A stretch of DNA of 64,000 nt. Origin: Sporobolomyces roseus (lineage: Eukaryota > Basidiomycota > Microbotryomycetes > Sporidiobolales > Sporidiobolaceae). Within the stretch, counting starts at the first letter, position 1, and every line of letters starts with the position of its first letter. A program made the translations under genes and the position numbers. The notes beneath the pieces are model-generated. The model did no database searches and was not told the DNA's origin. It saw only the letters and a list, made by a program, of their open reading frames with translations. This document shows positions 1-11,623 of this stretch, piece after piece. Location of the stretch: NCBI GenBank assembly GCA_016617785.1, contig JADILM010000005.1, positions 992,001 to 1,056,000 on the forward strand. Reading direction: 5' to 3'.

Positions 1-2701
1 CGATCGGTAACTCTGCATCATCTTGAAGACCCGCCATCTCACTATCATCCGATTCTCCACCATCCTCCTCCATCTCCTTCGCAAGTTTCGCATCCTCGTC
101 CTCTCGCTCTTCCTCTCCATCCGAACCAAACTCTGACATAGCTTCCGCTTCCTTCTCCTCGGCAGTGAGGTCGGCGGTTGGAGCTGGAGTGGGGGCAGAG
201 GAAGAATCGGCGGGAGTAGAGTCGACTTCAGGAGTTTCGAGATTGACGCTGTCGGTCTCATCCTTGACGAGATCTTCCATAGCTTGATCCTCGTCGTCAG
301 CTCCTCCTCCTCCTTCCTCCTCCTCCTCTTCTTCGACTTCCTCCAACGTTCCCTCTTCAGCCATCATCGCAGCGTATCCAGACCTCCTCAATAATTCCTC
401 GATCGGCATATCCGCTTCAGCAGCTAAACCTCCCAATTCATCATCATCATCCTCGTCTTCCTTCATCATCTCATCCACAAACTTGTCATCCTCTTGTTCT
501 CGCTTGACCTCTTCCTCCTCTCCCTCATTGAATCCAACATCTCCATCTCCATCTTCTTCAGGTTCGGCAGGAGTGACAGAAACAGACAATCGAGAACGAG
601 ATCGGATTGGTCTTCGACGACTATTGACGGGCGCTGGAGGTGGTGTCGGAGCTGGTGAGGATTCGAGAGCGGTCGAGTTCGAGGGAGCGGGAGAGCCAGT
701 CGAATCTCCTTCTTCTCCATTCTCTTCATCCGTATCTGCTTCTCCAGCCATACTCTCTTCGTCTGTTCCAGATTCTTCCTCATCTCCTGCCATCTCGACC
801 TGTTGCGCTTGAAGCATCGAAGTAGACTTGTTAAGCATCTTGTCGAGTTGTTCTTTGCCGAGACGTTTCTGTTCTTCTTGTTGTTCTGCTCTCCGTTTCG
901 CTCGAACGACCTGTGCGAACCGTACCACAGTCCATCAGTAGACCATCAGCAAGATTGATAAATAATATGGAACGCACCCCGATAGCAAGTTTCCATTTCT
1001 TCTTGATCTCTCTCACCGTCCACCTCGCAAGTGCTTTCTGATTCTTCTCAATCTCCCTCAACTCCTTATCCTCTTTCCCTTGAATCTCCTCAAAATGTCT
1101 CATGACCATCCTCGCCGTCCTCTTCGCCAACGCAATATGAGATTTCCTCTCCTGAGCGACCAATCCCGAAAAGTACACGGCATGTTCAACCAACCATTCC
1201 TGATGATCTTTCGACCTCTTCCACTCTTCGTGATCTGGGTCGTAATCTTGATCTGGGTCGTAGAGTTGTCTTCCTTCTTTTCGAATCTCTTCGACTGCAG
1301 CGAGGATTTCTAGTTCGTTCTCGGCGCGTGCTTCGAGTTCTTCTTCGGGAGGTGGAGGGGCGATATCGATATCGTCTTCGAGGGATATGAAGGAAGCGAG
1401 AAAATCGGTGAGGGAACCTTCGTACTGGGGATCGGGAGGTCTTTGGAGAGGATGAGAATATTGAACTTCTGATTCTGCGATGAGTTTTCGACGTTTGACT
1501 GTTTCGGGAGTTGGAGGAGGGATGACATGTTTGAGTGGGTATTGACCATCGACCATAGCGAGAGGGATGAAAGGGATTGGGATGTAAGGTGAATCGAGTT
1601 CGTAAGGTGCGAAAGCTTCGATTCTTGAAGCGGTAGTTGGAGGTGGACGAGGTTTTTGTCGAGGTGCAGGTGATCCAGATGGTGATGTCGAACCGGGAGC
1701 AGGTGATCCAGTCATACTTCCTCGACCCCTCAATGAACCTGGTCCACCTCGTTTCCTCTGTAATCCTCCTCGACTTGATCCAGTCGTTTCGAATGAATCA
1801 GATCCCAACGAATCCTCTCTCGCTTTCCCCTTTCCTTTGACATCTGCTGCTCCTGCGAGTGCACCCACTTTGCGTTCTTGATTCGCACGTCGAGTTCCTC
1901 TTCGACCTGTTGAAGCTCCCACTGCATCGGGTGCAGCGTTGAGAAATAGATCGTAATTTGATTGGAAAGACTCGAAGACGTCCGAGCGATCCTCTATGAT
2001 AATTCGAGACAAGAGGAATCAATACAGGAGTGCGAGAGGAATGGAATTGAAAGAAAACGAACCTTTCGCGGCGACAGGATCGTAACCAACGAGACTGACG
2101 AATCGATCGAGATGGAACAGCTCTCTCACGTAGTCATCATGTCGATCAACGATAGTGGCAATCTGCGAATAAGGAAGGAAAGGTCAGCGAAATGCAGGCA
2201 GGCAAAAGAATTCTTCGAACTCACTTCTGCTTGTCGCTTGTCAATTTCCGCATCTCTCCATCTCTGTAAATCTTCCTCTGTATGATACTGTGGAAAGGGA
2301 ATTTGCTGAGAAGTAGAGGCGAAAGGAGGAGCTGAAGGAGGGGGAAAAGGATTTGATCCGGATCCATTCATATTTGGTGTAGAGTTAAGGATAGATTTGA
2401 GAGAAGGTGAAGATGGAGATGGATGTGCTGCAGAAGTTGAGGCGTGGGGTTGTGAAGGAGGAGCATCGTCGGTCATTGGCAAAGGTGAGTTTTTTGGTGA
2501 AGGGAGTAAGGAGTCTGGAGCAGCTTGAGCGCCATTCGATAGAGTAGGAGTCTGTGAGTCTACTGGTGCGGTCGATACATCTTCAGTGTTTTCGGTTGTC
2601 GAGATATTCGCGTCTTCTTGTTCGGCTGAATTCGACTCGTTTGCTGCGTTGTCATCCACCTTGACTTTGCGTTTTGCTGTACCACGCCGACCCCTAGGCA
2701 T
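1..2701 (-). CDS. SWR1: SWR1-type chromatin remodelling ATPase, N-terminal part (3' end outside window)
   Basis: Exons on the minus strand are 2701-2225, 2162-2063, 1993-978 and 910-<1. All junctions keep frame with GTGAGT, GTTCGT and GTGCGT donors. The start is a basic MPRGRRG peptide. The N-terminus is low-complexity Ser/Pro. A basic helical HSA segment lies at about residues 455-550 and includes the block WTVREIKKKWKLAIG. A very acidic region follows with the motif PIEELLRRSGYA, which is characteristic of Swr1/SRCAP-class remodellers just before the Snf2 ATPase. The ATPase itself is beyond position 1. Known family role: exchange of H2A for H2A.Z in nucleosomes, with HSA as the platform for actin and Arp4. 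INO80 or EAF1 also carry HSA, but the acidic LLRR motif favours SWR1. Confidence 0.85.
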
Positions 2702-2984
2702 ATTGAATGCTCAATAGGTGGATAGATCGGCTGTACTAGAGTTGAGGGAAGAATTGAGTGATGAGTTGGAGTGAGTTCAAACACGAGTCGAAGATTTCCC
2801 TTTTCCTTCTCGACCAACAACTTCGCTTAACTCTGAACAAGCTCTACTAGTAAACTACTCGTTCAGCTATTGGCCCGATCTATTCTCGAAGTATCCCGAC
2901 CTTGATACACTTTCTCGCTTTCTCCCACTTTCTTCTCGTCCTCGCTCGATCACGCAAGTTGCTACTTCAACTCTCAACTCTGTA

Positions 2985-4034
2985 ATGGTATTGGGCAAGG
3001 TAGACTCTTCGTCTCGCAAGCAAGCGGCCGCTCGCAAGTGCGTCGTCTGTGGCATTCAAACGACCAAAAGATGTCTCCCTTGTGCGCTTCATCCTGGCAC
3101 GAAGTGGATGTATTTCTGCTCGAAAGAACATCAGCTGCTCGTACGTCTCATGCACTAGTCCGTCGAAACTTGAATCAACGCTGATCTGGGTAAGTTTCAG
3201 GTTTGGCCTTTACATCGCAGAGTTTGCGGAAAGGAACGCTTTCAATGGCCAGCGTTGATGCAGAAAGAGATTCAGGAAATGATCGAGACGAGTACGAAAC
3301 CAGCTCGAGGGTTCGTTGGCTCCGACTCGAGGGATTCGGCGACGACTTGGCTAGAATCGCTCACAGCAAGGTTCGAGAAAGAGGCAGTATGGATCAACGG
3401 TCAATACGAGGCTAAAGACGTTCCGGATGTGTTCAAGGTGATGATCTGTCCTTTCGAATACCGCTCGTCTCGCGAGCTGAATCTTTCGCAATTCGCTGTT
3501 TCATCACAGAAACTCCTCTATTCGAAACGGGAACCTTCCAATGGTTCACCTCTCGACGCTATAGAGATTCCTGGTCTCGTCGAACTGCGTGCACAAGCTT
3601 GGCGAATTCGATTTACCTCGACTTATTTCGATCGAGAACCGACTTTCGAAGAATCCTTGCGACTTCTCGTACAACATCCCTTCGACTTTCTCGCATACCT
3701 CGAAATTTCCCTCTTACAAGATCTCGCCCTCGACAGCTCGCCGCCTTGGTGGAGTGATCTACAACATCGAATAATTCTCCTCCTTGCCTTGATCTGTGCA
3801 GCTCCTCGTCGTGGGTACCCAAGTAAGGAGTATTATCAGGTCGAAGGCTATCGTCTCGGTGTTTACTTGGAGACTATTAGGTATTGTAAGGAAGTCGTCA
3901 AGCCTCTTGATTCAGATGTCGCAGATTACCTCGTTACGAATGTCGTTACCCTTCTTGGTTTACCTTTCCCAGAGGACGCTAGTCGAGTCGAAGCTGAGCT
4001 TAAGAGTCGCTTTGGTGAATGGGTTCGATGTTGA
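2985..4034 (+). CDS. MYND zinc-finger protein, tandem paralog 1
   Basis: Exons 2985-3140, 3201-3437 and 3510-4034 (305 aa). The N-terminal MYND finger begins at residue 19 with CVVC, then CLPC, then YFCSKEH, and exon 2 supplies HRRVC. Zinc ligands are therefore CxxC, CxxC, CxxxH and HxxxC. The second intron (72 nt) contains no stop and is a multiple of three, so it could be read through. It is called because the four paralogs have an intron at the same place and phase. The C-terminal ~200 residues share a block with the paralogs: an FEESL..LVQHPFDFLAYLE segment, WWSDLQHR, and a YCKEVVKP stretch. MYND fingers usually bind proline-rich partners; no SET or other catalytic domain is visible. The specific function is unknown. 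Confidence 0.82.
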
Positions 4035-4438
4035 AGAGCGTTGATTGCATCGAATGTTCTCGCAATAAAACTGTCGTCTTTGTTTTCGCTTTACCGGTCG
4101 ACGACGATGAAGTATCTATGTCATCTTTGCACGCTGTCGAAAGCAGTGTGTGTGAGAGAGAGAGAGATAGACCGCTGCTAAACGTCGAAGGAGAAGAGTC
4201 GGGAGCTTGCGAAAAAGCGAAACTTGCTCTTCTTTCTTAGCTTCTTCGCCTCAATCTCGCTTTCTCCGATCCTCACTCCCACAGAGCTCTCGAAACAGCT
4301 GATCTCCATCAAAGTGATCGAAACAACAGCGATCCCGCTTTTTCTTCTCCCTGGCAAAATTCCTCTCATCTCCGAATCGATCTCATCTCTCACCAGGACT
4401 CTTGGACTGCTTTACAACCTGCTCAATACTCTCACAAG
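4035..4438 (+). other. Intergenic, MYND1 to MYND2
   Basis: Contains a GA-repeat run near 4155-4170 and a TTGCGAAA-like motif near 4207, which also occurs upstream of other MYND genes. No gene seen. Confidence 0.5.
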
Positions 4439-5439
4439 ATGCCAAAATCGCCCACGCAAGCTTCAGTATCGCCAAAGCGTTGTCCTGGCCGATGTGTAGT
4501 CTGCTCAGTCGAAACTATTAATGGATGCAGGGAATGCAGAGCAGTCGGTACAAAGCTATACATCTGCTCTAGAGAGCACCAGCTACTCGTACGTCTCTTT
4601 CCAGTACAAATCGGAGGGTTTCGAGTCACCGCTAATTCATTTCGATTTCGCTCAGATTTGGCCGCTTCATCAACGAGTTTGCGGGAAGCGAGGTTTCACA
4701 TGGCCAGCTCTCACGAAACAGGAGGTAGCCGAGATGATTGAGATCAGCTCGAAACCCTGTCGAAGTCTCGAAGGTTCGCCGACAACTTGGTTGGGAACGC
4801 TCAAAGTTCGATTCAAAGAGGTGGTTCCGTGGGTCGAGGATCCTGTCAAGTCTCTATTTTTTCCGCTCGTTTTCGAGGTGCGTCACTATTCCGCTTCCTC
4901 AATCCCTCAAAGCGGAACTGACCAAACTTGTTGCATTCTGACAGAAACTCCTTCAAACGAAACTTGAACGTTCAGACGGTCTAGCTCTACCAACGATCGA
5001 GACTGCTGGACTCGTCGAACTTCGCTCTCAAGCTTGGCAAACTCGGCTTACATCGACCTACTTTGATCGAGAACCAACTTTTGAAGAATCGCTCAGACTT
5101 CTCGTTCAACATCCTTTCGATTTCCTCGCTCATCTCGAGACAACTCGAACTCCAGAAGATCTCGCTTTCAATCTCGATAATTTATCCTGGTGGAGCGAAT
5201 TTCAACATCGCGCGGTGTGTCTCCTCGCTTTGATCTCAGCCGCTTCACAACTGGAGAAATCAAGTCAGGAGTACTTCAAAATCGAGGTGTATCGTCACAA
5301 CGCTTATCGCGAGACTGTCAGGTTCTGTCAATTAGTCATCAAACCCTCGGATCCGGAAATCGCAGAATATCTCGTTTCGAATGTCGTTGCTCTCCTTGGA
5401 CTACCTTTCCCAATCGACGCACGAGGTGACGGCGGGTAG
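4439..5439 (+). CDS. MYND zinc-finger protein, tandem paralog 2
   Basis: Exons 4439-4588, 4656-4877 and 4945-5439 (288 aa), both introns in phase 0 at the positions used by the other four paralogs. The MYND finger runs from CVVC at residue 20 through CREC and YICSREH to HQRVC in exon 2. It is the closest relative of paralog 1: shared TSTYFDREPTFEESLRLLVQ and LLGLPFP near the C-terminus. It has a short N-terminus like paralog 1, unlike paralogs 3-5, which carry 60-70 extra residues before the finger. It sits head-to-tail with paralogs 1 and 3, as expected from tandem duplication. Function unknown. Confidence 0.82.
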
Positions 5440-5647
5440 GGGGTGAAGTAGGCCAGTCTCGAGTGAGGGGAAGGGTGGCTTGTATAGCAGTGTTGGATGT
5501 TGAGAGTAGACAAGATATCGAACAATCTTGAATTTGGAATTGCGATGTGCTCTTCATTCCGCTTCTTCTACCCGAGTGATTCTCGTGCTTCATGAGAGTC
5601 AACCAAGTCGAGAGAAGCTTTCAAATTCGAGAGACAGAAAGTACCAG

Positions 5648-5666
5648 TTGCGAAATTGCGAAATTT
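5648..5666 (+). promoter_or_regulatory. Doubled TTGCGAAA-type motif upstream of MYND paralog 3
   Basis: The sequence holds two overlapping TTGCGAAAT units, 56-74 bp before the start codon. Related motifs occur about 60 bp upstream of paralogs 4 (7103-7117) and 5 (22591-22600, reverse). Regulatory role is inferred from position and recurrence only. Confidence 0.3.
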
Positions 5667-5721
5667 GCTCCTCTTCTCCTTTCTCCCTTCTCCCCTCACT
5701 TCCTTTCGCTCTCACGTCAAC

Positions 5722-6895
5722 ATGTCAATCGATCCTTTGCTCAATGCACTGATCCACGCCAAGGCCGAGGATCCCATTCACGACGACATGCTTCAGAAAC
5801 AACGTGACAAACTCTTGAAACGGGACCCGATCCGCTCACCTCACATCTACTACGAAGATACCAGTAGCACTGTAACAGGTTCAGCGATCTCTCCTATCCT
5901 CTATGGGAGGTGTGTCGTGTGCGGGAAGCCTTGTAATTCGAAATGTTCTGCTTGTTCTTCAAACGGTACTCAATGGATGTACTTCTGTGGGAAAGAACAT
6001 CAGATGCTCGTGAGTGCTCTCTGCTGATACTTGAGGGAGAAGGGAGGAGTGAAAGCTGATTCCTTCGCATTGGAACTGTTCAGATTTGGCCTCTTCACAA
6101 ACGAGTCTGTGGAAAGAGATCGACTCCTTGGTCCTGGCCTCCCCTCACGAAGAAGGAACTACAAGAGATGATCGATCTCAGCGTCATTCCGTGCCGCGAT
6201 CATGAAACGGGAGGCGTCTCGACTTGGTCCGAAATCTACAAGCGAAACATGATTATTCACGCTCCTCGTCTCTGGGCTATGTACAGACATGGAAACTTCT
6301 CGAAACACTTCGCAGTGAGTCAGGCTCGCTGCATGTCGCTAAAGAGAGCTGGATACTAACGGTCTTACCGTCGCAGACCCTCCTCGCCAAAAGGCTCGAA
6401 CCAGCTGATGGTTCGCCTCTCAATCCTGATCAACACGGCTCAGGAATCGTCGGTCATCGCTCTGACGCGTGGAGGACGTTGGTCAGCAGCTCAAACTTCT
6501 TGAATCGTGATCCTGAATTCGAAGAAATGATGGATCTCCTCGTCAAATACCCTTTCAACTTCCTCGCAAACTTCGAAGACTGTCAGATCGAAGAACTTGC
6601 ATTCAGTCACAACCTCTCATGGTGGAGTGACCTACAGCATCACCTCGTCATCATGCTCTCCTTCGTTTGTTTGTGTTGGCAGCGCGGGATCTTCACAGTC
6701 GAATACGAGATCAACGAATATCAGAAGCTCGAAGCCTATCGTGATCACGCTTACGAAGAAACGATGAAGTACTGCCGAGAAGTGATCAAACCAGTCGACG
6801 AAGAAGTCGCGAAGAAGCTCGCATGGAAACTCATTACACCTCTCGTCAGGAATCATTCACAAATGAGGGCTACAGATTCATGTCCAACTATGTAG
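5722..6895 (+). CDS. MYND zinc-finger protein, tandem paralog 3
   Basis: Exons 5722-6009, 6084-6314 and 6377-6895 (345 aa). An in-frame ATG at 5656 exists, but MSIDPLL at 5722 is preferred because paralogs 4 and 5 begin with similar MSxxD peptides. The N-terminal ~65 residues contain RSPHIYYED, resembling SPYIYYE in paralog 5. The finger follows with CVVC, CSAC, YFCGKEH and HKRVC. The C-terminal region carries NFLANFE, WWSDLQHH, AYEETMKYC and EVIKP. It is nearest to paralog 5 on the opposite strand at 21.3 kb: shared GTQWMYFCGKEHQML and KRSTPWSWPPLTKKE. This implies that the inverted fifth copy arose from this member. Function unknown. Confidence 0.83.
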
Positions 6896-7164
6896 TAGGA
6901 GTTTTGACGGAGACGAGGAAAGTATGCAGAAGGAGGGAGAGGAAGGAAACGCTTGTGACCTTTGTACGAAACGAAATGAGTTGAGTTTCCGAAATGCTAT
7001 ACTCGCTTTATCTGTCTATTCTTTTTCGCTCCCTCTGTTTCAGAACAAATCACACGAATGAGAACAATGCTTCCACGAGACCGAGCGAAGACTTTACAAA
7101 ACTTGCGATTGCGAAATCGACGAGTTTGCCTCTTACATTCTCCCTCTCATCCATCTCGGCTCAA

Positions 7165-8367
7165 ATGTCTCGCTTCGACTTACCGATCGTACCAGACACC
7201 GTCACCTTCATCGGTGGCGGCAAGCGAGACTCCTCCGCTCCCGCTGCTCCACTCACTCCCGAACTCGAAAAATCAGTACAAGAATTTTGGGATAGACTCT
7301 CTAAAGCAGAACCTAAAGCCTCTCCTTACATTCACAAAGCACCAAGTGAACCTCTCACCACCTCCTTCTCGACCCCGAGCTCCTCAGGACCTTGCCTTGT
7401 TTGTGGGAAAGAATGTAGTCAGAAATGTTCTTCGTGCGCTGAGAATGGTACGAAATGGATGTACTTCTGCTCGAAAGAACATCAGAGGCTCGTAAGCACC
7501 GCTCCTTCGATTACAGCGAAGAAAGGATGAAATTGATTTTTTCGCAATTCAACAAGATTTGGCCTTTCCACAAGCGAGTTTGCGGCAAGCGCTCGAATCC
7601 TTACAGTTGGCCTCCTCTCAGCAAGAAAGAGGTAGAGGAGATGATCGAGCTCAGTACTATCCCCTATCGAGACGAGAACGGCGTCACGACAACCTGGGCT
7701 CAAATCTCCGAACAAGGTCTCGCGACTACCTGCCCAGCTATCGTCTCACTATACAAGCCTCAAGATTACCCTTCAATATTTGCTGTGAGCTGGTGGCTCG
7801 CCTTGTAATCCCTGGGAGACGTAGACTGATCAAGCTTGAGGGGGTTTTCTTGTTCAGTATGACCTTTACAAAAAGCTCGAACCCGAAGACGGATCACCTC
7901 TCTCAACTGATCCCATTCGCAGGATTGCCGGTCTCATCAGCTTTCGAGAACGCGCATGGCTCACGAAGCACGCCTTACATTTCGCCAACCGTGAACATAC
8001 TTTCGAAGAATGCATGTACCTCGTCGTTCAGTATCCCTGGAACTTCCTTGCGCACTTCCAGGCTACCCAAATCGATACTCTCGCCTTTGATGCTGATGGG
8101 CGAGCTTGGTGGAGCGACTTTCAGCATCGAGTTTTGATCCTCTATTCTTTCATTGTCCTCGCCTGGAAACACGGGATCACTAGTCCAGAATACCCCAAGA
8201 TCGAAGCGTATCGTCGACACGCTTACGAGGAGGCAATCAGATATTGTCGAGATGTCATCAAACCCGTCGATCCTGCAACATCGAAAATGCTCGTCACGGA
8301 GATCTTGAATCCACTCTACATCCAACACTCGCAGATCACCACTTTCTCGTCCTGTCCAATGATGTAG
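7165..8367 (+). CDS. MYND zinc-finger protein, tandem paralog 4
   Basis: Exons 7165-7491, 7557-7784 and 7858-8367 (354 aa), with the family's two phase-0 introns. Start MSRFDLPIV aligns with the MSxxD starts of paralogs 3 and 5. The finger has CLVC, CSSC, YFCSKEH and HKRVC. The C-terminal block shows WNFLAHF, WWSDFQHR and a YCRDVIKP stretch, and the protein ends in SCPMM, like the SCPTM and SVPTM ends of paralogs 3 and 5. A doubled TTGCGA motif lies about 50-60 bp upstream of the start. No catalytic domain is visible. It is the last of the four tandem copies; the next gene converges from the minus strand. Confidence 0.83.
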
Positions 8368-8715
8368 GACGTAGTTGAGTCATGAAGGAAGGGCGGAAGA
8401 AAGAAGGAAGGAAGGGAATTACAGCTTGAATGAAACGAACGAAACAAACGATTCTATACCCGAATATTTCGTTCTCGCTCGTCTCGAGCAAGTCTTACAC
8501 GAGAGAAAGGGCAGCTTTAGTCGAGTCTGGAGATCGATTGAAGAAGCGAGACTTCAAAGTACTCGGAAACGAGATACGAAACAACAGATTGCAGATACTT
8601 AAGAATGGTGAAAGCTGAGGAAAGCGAGGTGAGGGGTTTGAGGTAGTACGTCAAGGTACAATTCATCAGGGAGTAGCAATAAAATAGAGTAGTATCAAAT
8701 CAATCATATAGGGTT
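8368..8715 (+). other. Intergenic between convergent genes
   Basis: Between the ends of MYND paralog 4 and the minus-strand gene at 8716. AG-rich sequence after the stop; nothing else identified. Confidence 0.5.
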
Positions 8716-9754
8716 TCATCTGCCCTCGTTCTCCTCCATTCTCCGTCTATTCTCCTCTTCCTCCTTCCTCTCTCTTTCCTCTTTGATCGCTCTCAACCTC
8801 GCCAACTCGCTCACTCCCGCTTCGATACTATTCCTCTGCGCCGGCGGTGGACTCCCATCATTACTAGCCGTCCTACCTCCCTCACTCGCGGTCAAACTAG
8901 CCGGTCTCTCCGTTTCACCATTCCTTCTCGCATCCATCGCTCCCACCACCTCCGGATCTTGACCTGGTGGAGGTTCGTACCCCGGCGGTAAAGAATCTAA
9001 TAACAATTCGTCTTCTTCCGGAAGTGAACCTCTTCTCCGACTTGAAGGGTCGGCAGAATCGGTGAATCCGGGACCGACAACTCGTCCTGCGTCGAGTTCT
9101 TGAACGATTCGAGTTCCTCCTCCTGGTACACCCCAGCCCATCGCCGAGTCACCAGATCCGCTTGGGAAATCTTTCACCTTCCCGTCTGTCGCTTTTCGCC
9201 AGGCTTCAATCGCTAGTGGTGAATTACCCGTTGATCCGATCGCACCCTATATATCATACAACCATACCACGTCCGTCAGTCCAGTTCAGGTTCAGGAGAA
9301 GAATCGGAATAAGGGCGAGCGAGAATTGGAAAGAGAAGTGAGAGAGAGAGAGTGAGTGAGAGAAATGGGAAGAAAACTTACGAGAGGACCGAAAGCTTCT
9401 ACACCATTAGTCAACCATTTCTTATTAACAATCAACATTTGAATCCTCATCGCTTCGAACGCTCTCGCAATCGGTGAATCGACTCCGAAAGGTTTCCCTC
9501 CTCGTTTGATCAACAATTTCCTTTGAACCGATAACAGTTTCGACAAGGTTTCGGAAGGGAGGTTTCCTCTTCTTGATTTAGAGAATACGTAGGCGTGAAG
9601 GATTGAAAAGGCGACGTGTTGAGGAGGGGGAGGTTCCTGGGAGAGGAATCGGACCACTGATTTTGCGAAAGAGTTTCGGAGACGGATAAGCGTTTCTGAT
9701 TCAGGGAGGGTAGAGAGAGAGAGAGATGAGCTTACTGTCGGTTTGATTCAGCAT
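8716..9754 (-). CDS. Uncharacterised protein with C-terminal charged coiled coil
   Basis: Exons 9754-9736 (19 nt), 9656-9382 and 9246-8716 (274 aa). The first junction splits a codon as A|TG. The N-terminal ~100 residues look globular and helical (HVAFSILHAYVFS, then FEAMRIQMLIVNKKW), suggesting a conserved domain I do not recognise. The middle is Gly/Pro/Ser-rich with LPPGYEPPPGQDPE. The last ~30 residues are a Glu/Arg-rich helix (RAIKEERERKEEEENRRR), likely coiled coil. The tiny first exon is inferred from a strong GTAAGC donor and frame continuity. A start inside exon 2 cannot be excluded. It converges with MYND paralog 4 and diverges from the J-protein gene. Confidence 0.6.
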
Positions 9755-10025
9755 GATGGGATCAGTCGATCGAAGAGAGATTGGATGAGATGAATATCGG
9801 ATGAAACAGGGAGGTGGGAGGGGGGGTGGGAAAGAGGACTTGTTCGCTTGATTCGGGATGTTTGATGTTACAGGGTTTGGGTAAGAGTACAGAAGCCGAA
9901 AGAGCAGAAGCGAATGAAGTGAGAGAGGGAGAGGGAGAGAGATAGAGAAAGGTGGGCGCAGTCGATGAAATTTGCCTCGAACGATTTTGGGACGGATACC
10001 TCTCCTCGACTCTGACCTTTAAGAA

Positions 10026-11623
10026 ATGAAATTAGTACCATTCGTAGCTACTTGTGCTGCAGTAGCTGTATTGGCTCAACCGTACGTTCCCTCTCTCTCT
10101 CTCGACTGTCCCCATTTCTTCCCTCGTGTTTCCCTCCACGCTAACTCGCCATTTCTCCCCTTCGTTCCATTCAAACAGTGCATTAGCATGGACCAACGAA
10201 GATCAGTCAGTCACAATCTCTCATCTCTGTATCTAGTCAATAGCGGACTGATTCGACGGATCTTCTGACAGTGAATTATTCGATATCGTGTCGGCACTTG
10301 AAACCGCTGAAGGAAAGGGTACAAACTTCTGTATGCTCTCTCTCTCTCTATACTCTCCTTCATTACTTTCACCTGGGACTGATCAAGTGAGCGATCCTAC
10401 GTAGACTCGTTCTTGAACACGACTAAATCAGCAACCGATAAAGAAATCAATAAAGCATACCGCAAACGATCACTCGAATTACAGTACGCTACCATCCCCA
10501 TCTCAATTCAGTTAATCCACAGCGACTGAGCAAGTCTCGTTGGTTACAGCCCGGATAAGAACCCAAATGATAAGAAGATTGAAGATCGATTCGCTAGATT
10601 GGGGTTGATCACTTCAATCTTGAGGGACGCAGAGAAGAGGAAGAGATACGATTTCTTCTACGAGAACGGTGTACCCAAATGGCGAGGTGAGTCGAACTTT
10701 TCTCAGCTCCCACGAAGGACTTCTTGCTGATCTTGTCCTTGATTCTTTGCAGGAACTGGATGTTAGTCCCATTCGATCTGATTCAGTACTTCTAGAAAGT
10801 ACTGTACTGATGATTTGCTCTGAGAATGACAGACTACTACTCTCGCTACCGACCAGGACTCGGATCCGTCATTACCGGACTCTTCATTTTCTCCCTCTTC
10901 GTCCAATACCTCTTCCTCTACCTCACCGCCCGAGTACAAAAAATGCGCATCTCCGCATTCCGCCACCAAGCCCTCGAAGCCGCTTGGGGTCCCACCAAGA
11001 AACCCACGGCTGGTCAACCTCAGGGAAAGAAAAAGTTAAAAGTCAAGACTGGGGAACAAGGAGATCCTTTAGGTATTCCTGGAATCAATGGAGGGAAAGC
11101 GATTGGTGCGGGATCTACTATTGAAATGATGATTGATAATGAAAAAGTTTACATCGTCGAGAACAAGAAAGGTATGATGAAACTACTTTACTCTCCTCTT
11201 CTATTTTCCTTTCCTTTCTTCCTTCCCAATTCTCGAGCTAATCCCGACATTGATCTTTCGAATTATTCGAGTGATGTAGAAACTCTCTTGACTGAAGATT
11301 TAGCCGTCAAACCAGTTTGGCAAGATACTTGGCTCCCATCCTACATTATCCCCCGATACTTCCCTGCTTTCGCTTCGAAACGCACCAACAAGAAACGCAA
11401 GACTCTAGTACCCAACAAACCTCCCGCCGGTTCATTCGGTGCTACTTCAGGCTCTTCGGGAGAGGAGGAGGAGATCGAGGAAGGTGGAGAAGTCAAGAAA
11501 ATCAAGGTTCCCAAGGGTCCTGGGAGGGGTGTGATCGGAGATGGAAAGGTTGGGGGAAGGAGAAGGAAAACGATTCCTAGACCTTCGACTCCTACTACTG
11601 CTCCCGGCGCTAAGAAGGATTAG
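10026..11623 (+). CDS. ERJ5: ER membrane J-domain protein (ERJ5-like)
   Basis: Exons 10026-10081, 10179-10205, 10272-10330, 10405-10483, 10550-10686, 10753-10761, 10833-11171 and 11280-11623 (349 aa). A hydrophobic signal peptide (VPFVATCAAVAVLAQP) comes first. The J domain (about residues 35-105) is next, with KEINKAYRKRSLELHPDKNP containing the HPD motif that stimulates Hsp70 ATPase. One transmembrane helix follows around GLFIFSLFVQYLFLYL, then a basic cytosolic tail. This is the fungal Erj5 / DNAJC1-like layout, placing the J domain in the ER lumen as a BiP partner. Exon 6 is only 9 nt. The last intron's acceptor (11279) is uncertain; an alternative in-frame acceptor is at 11237. Confidence 0.78.
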
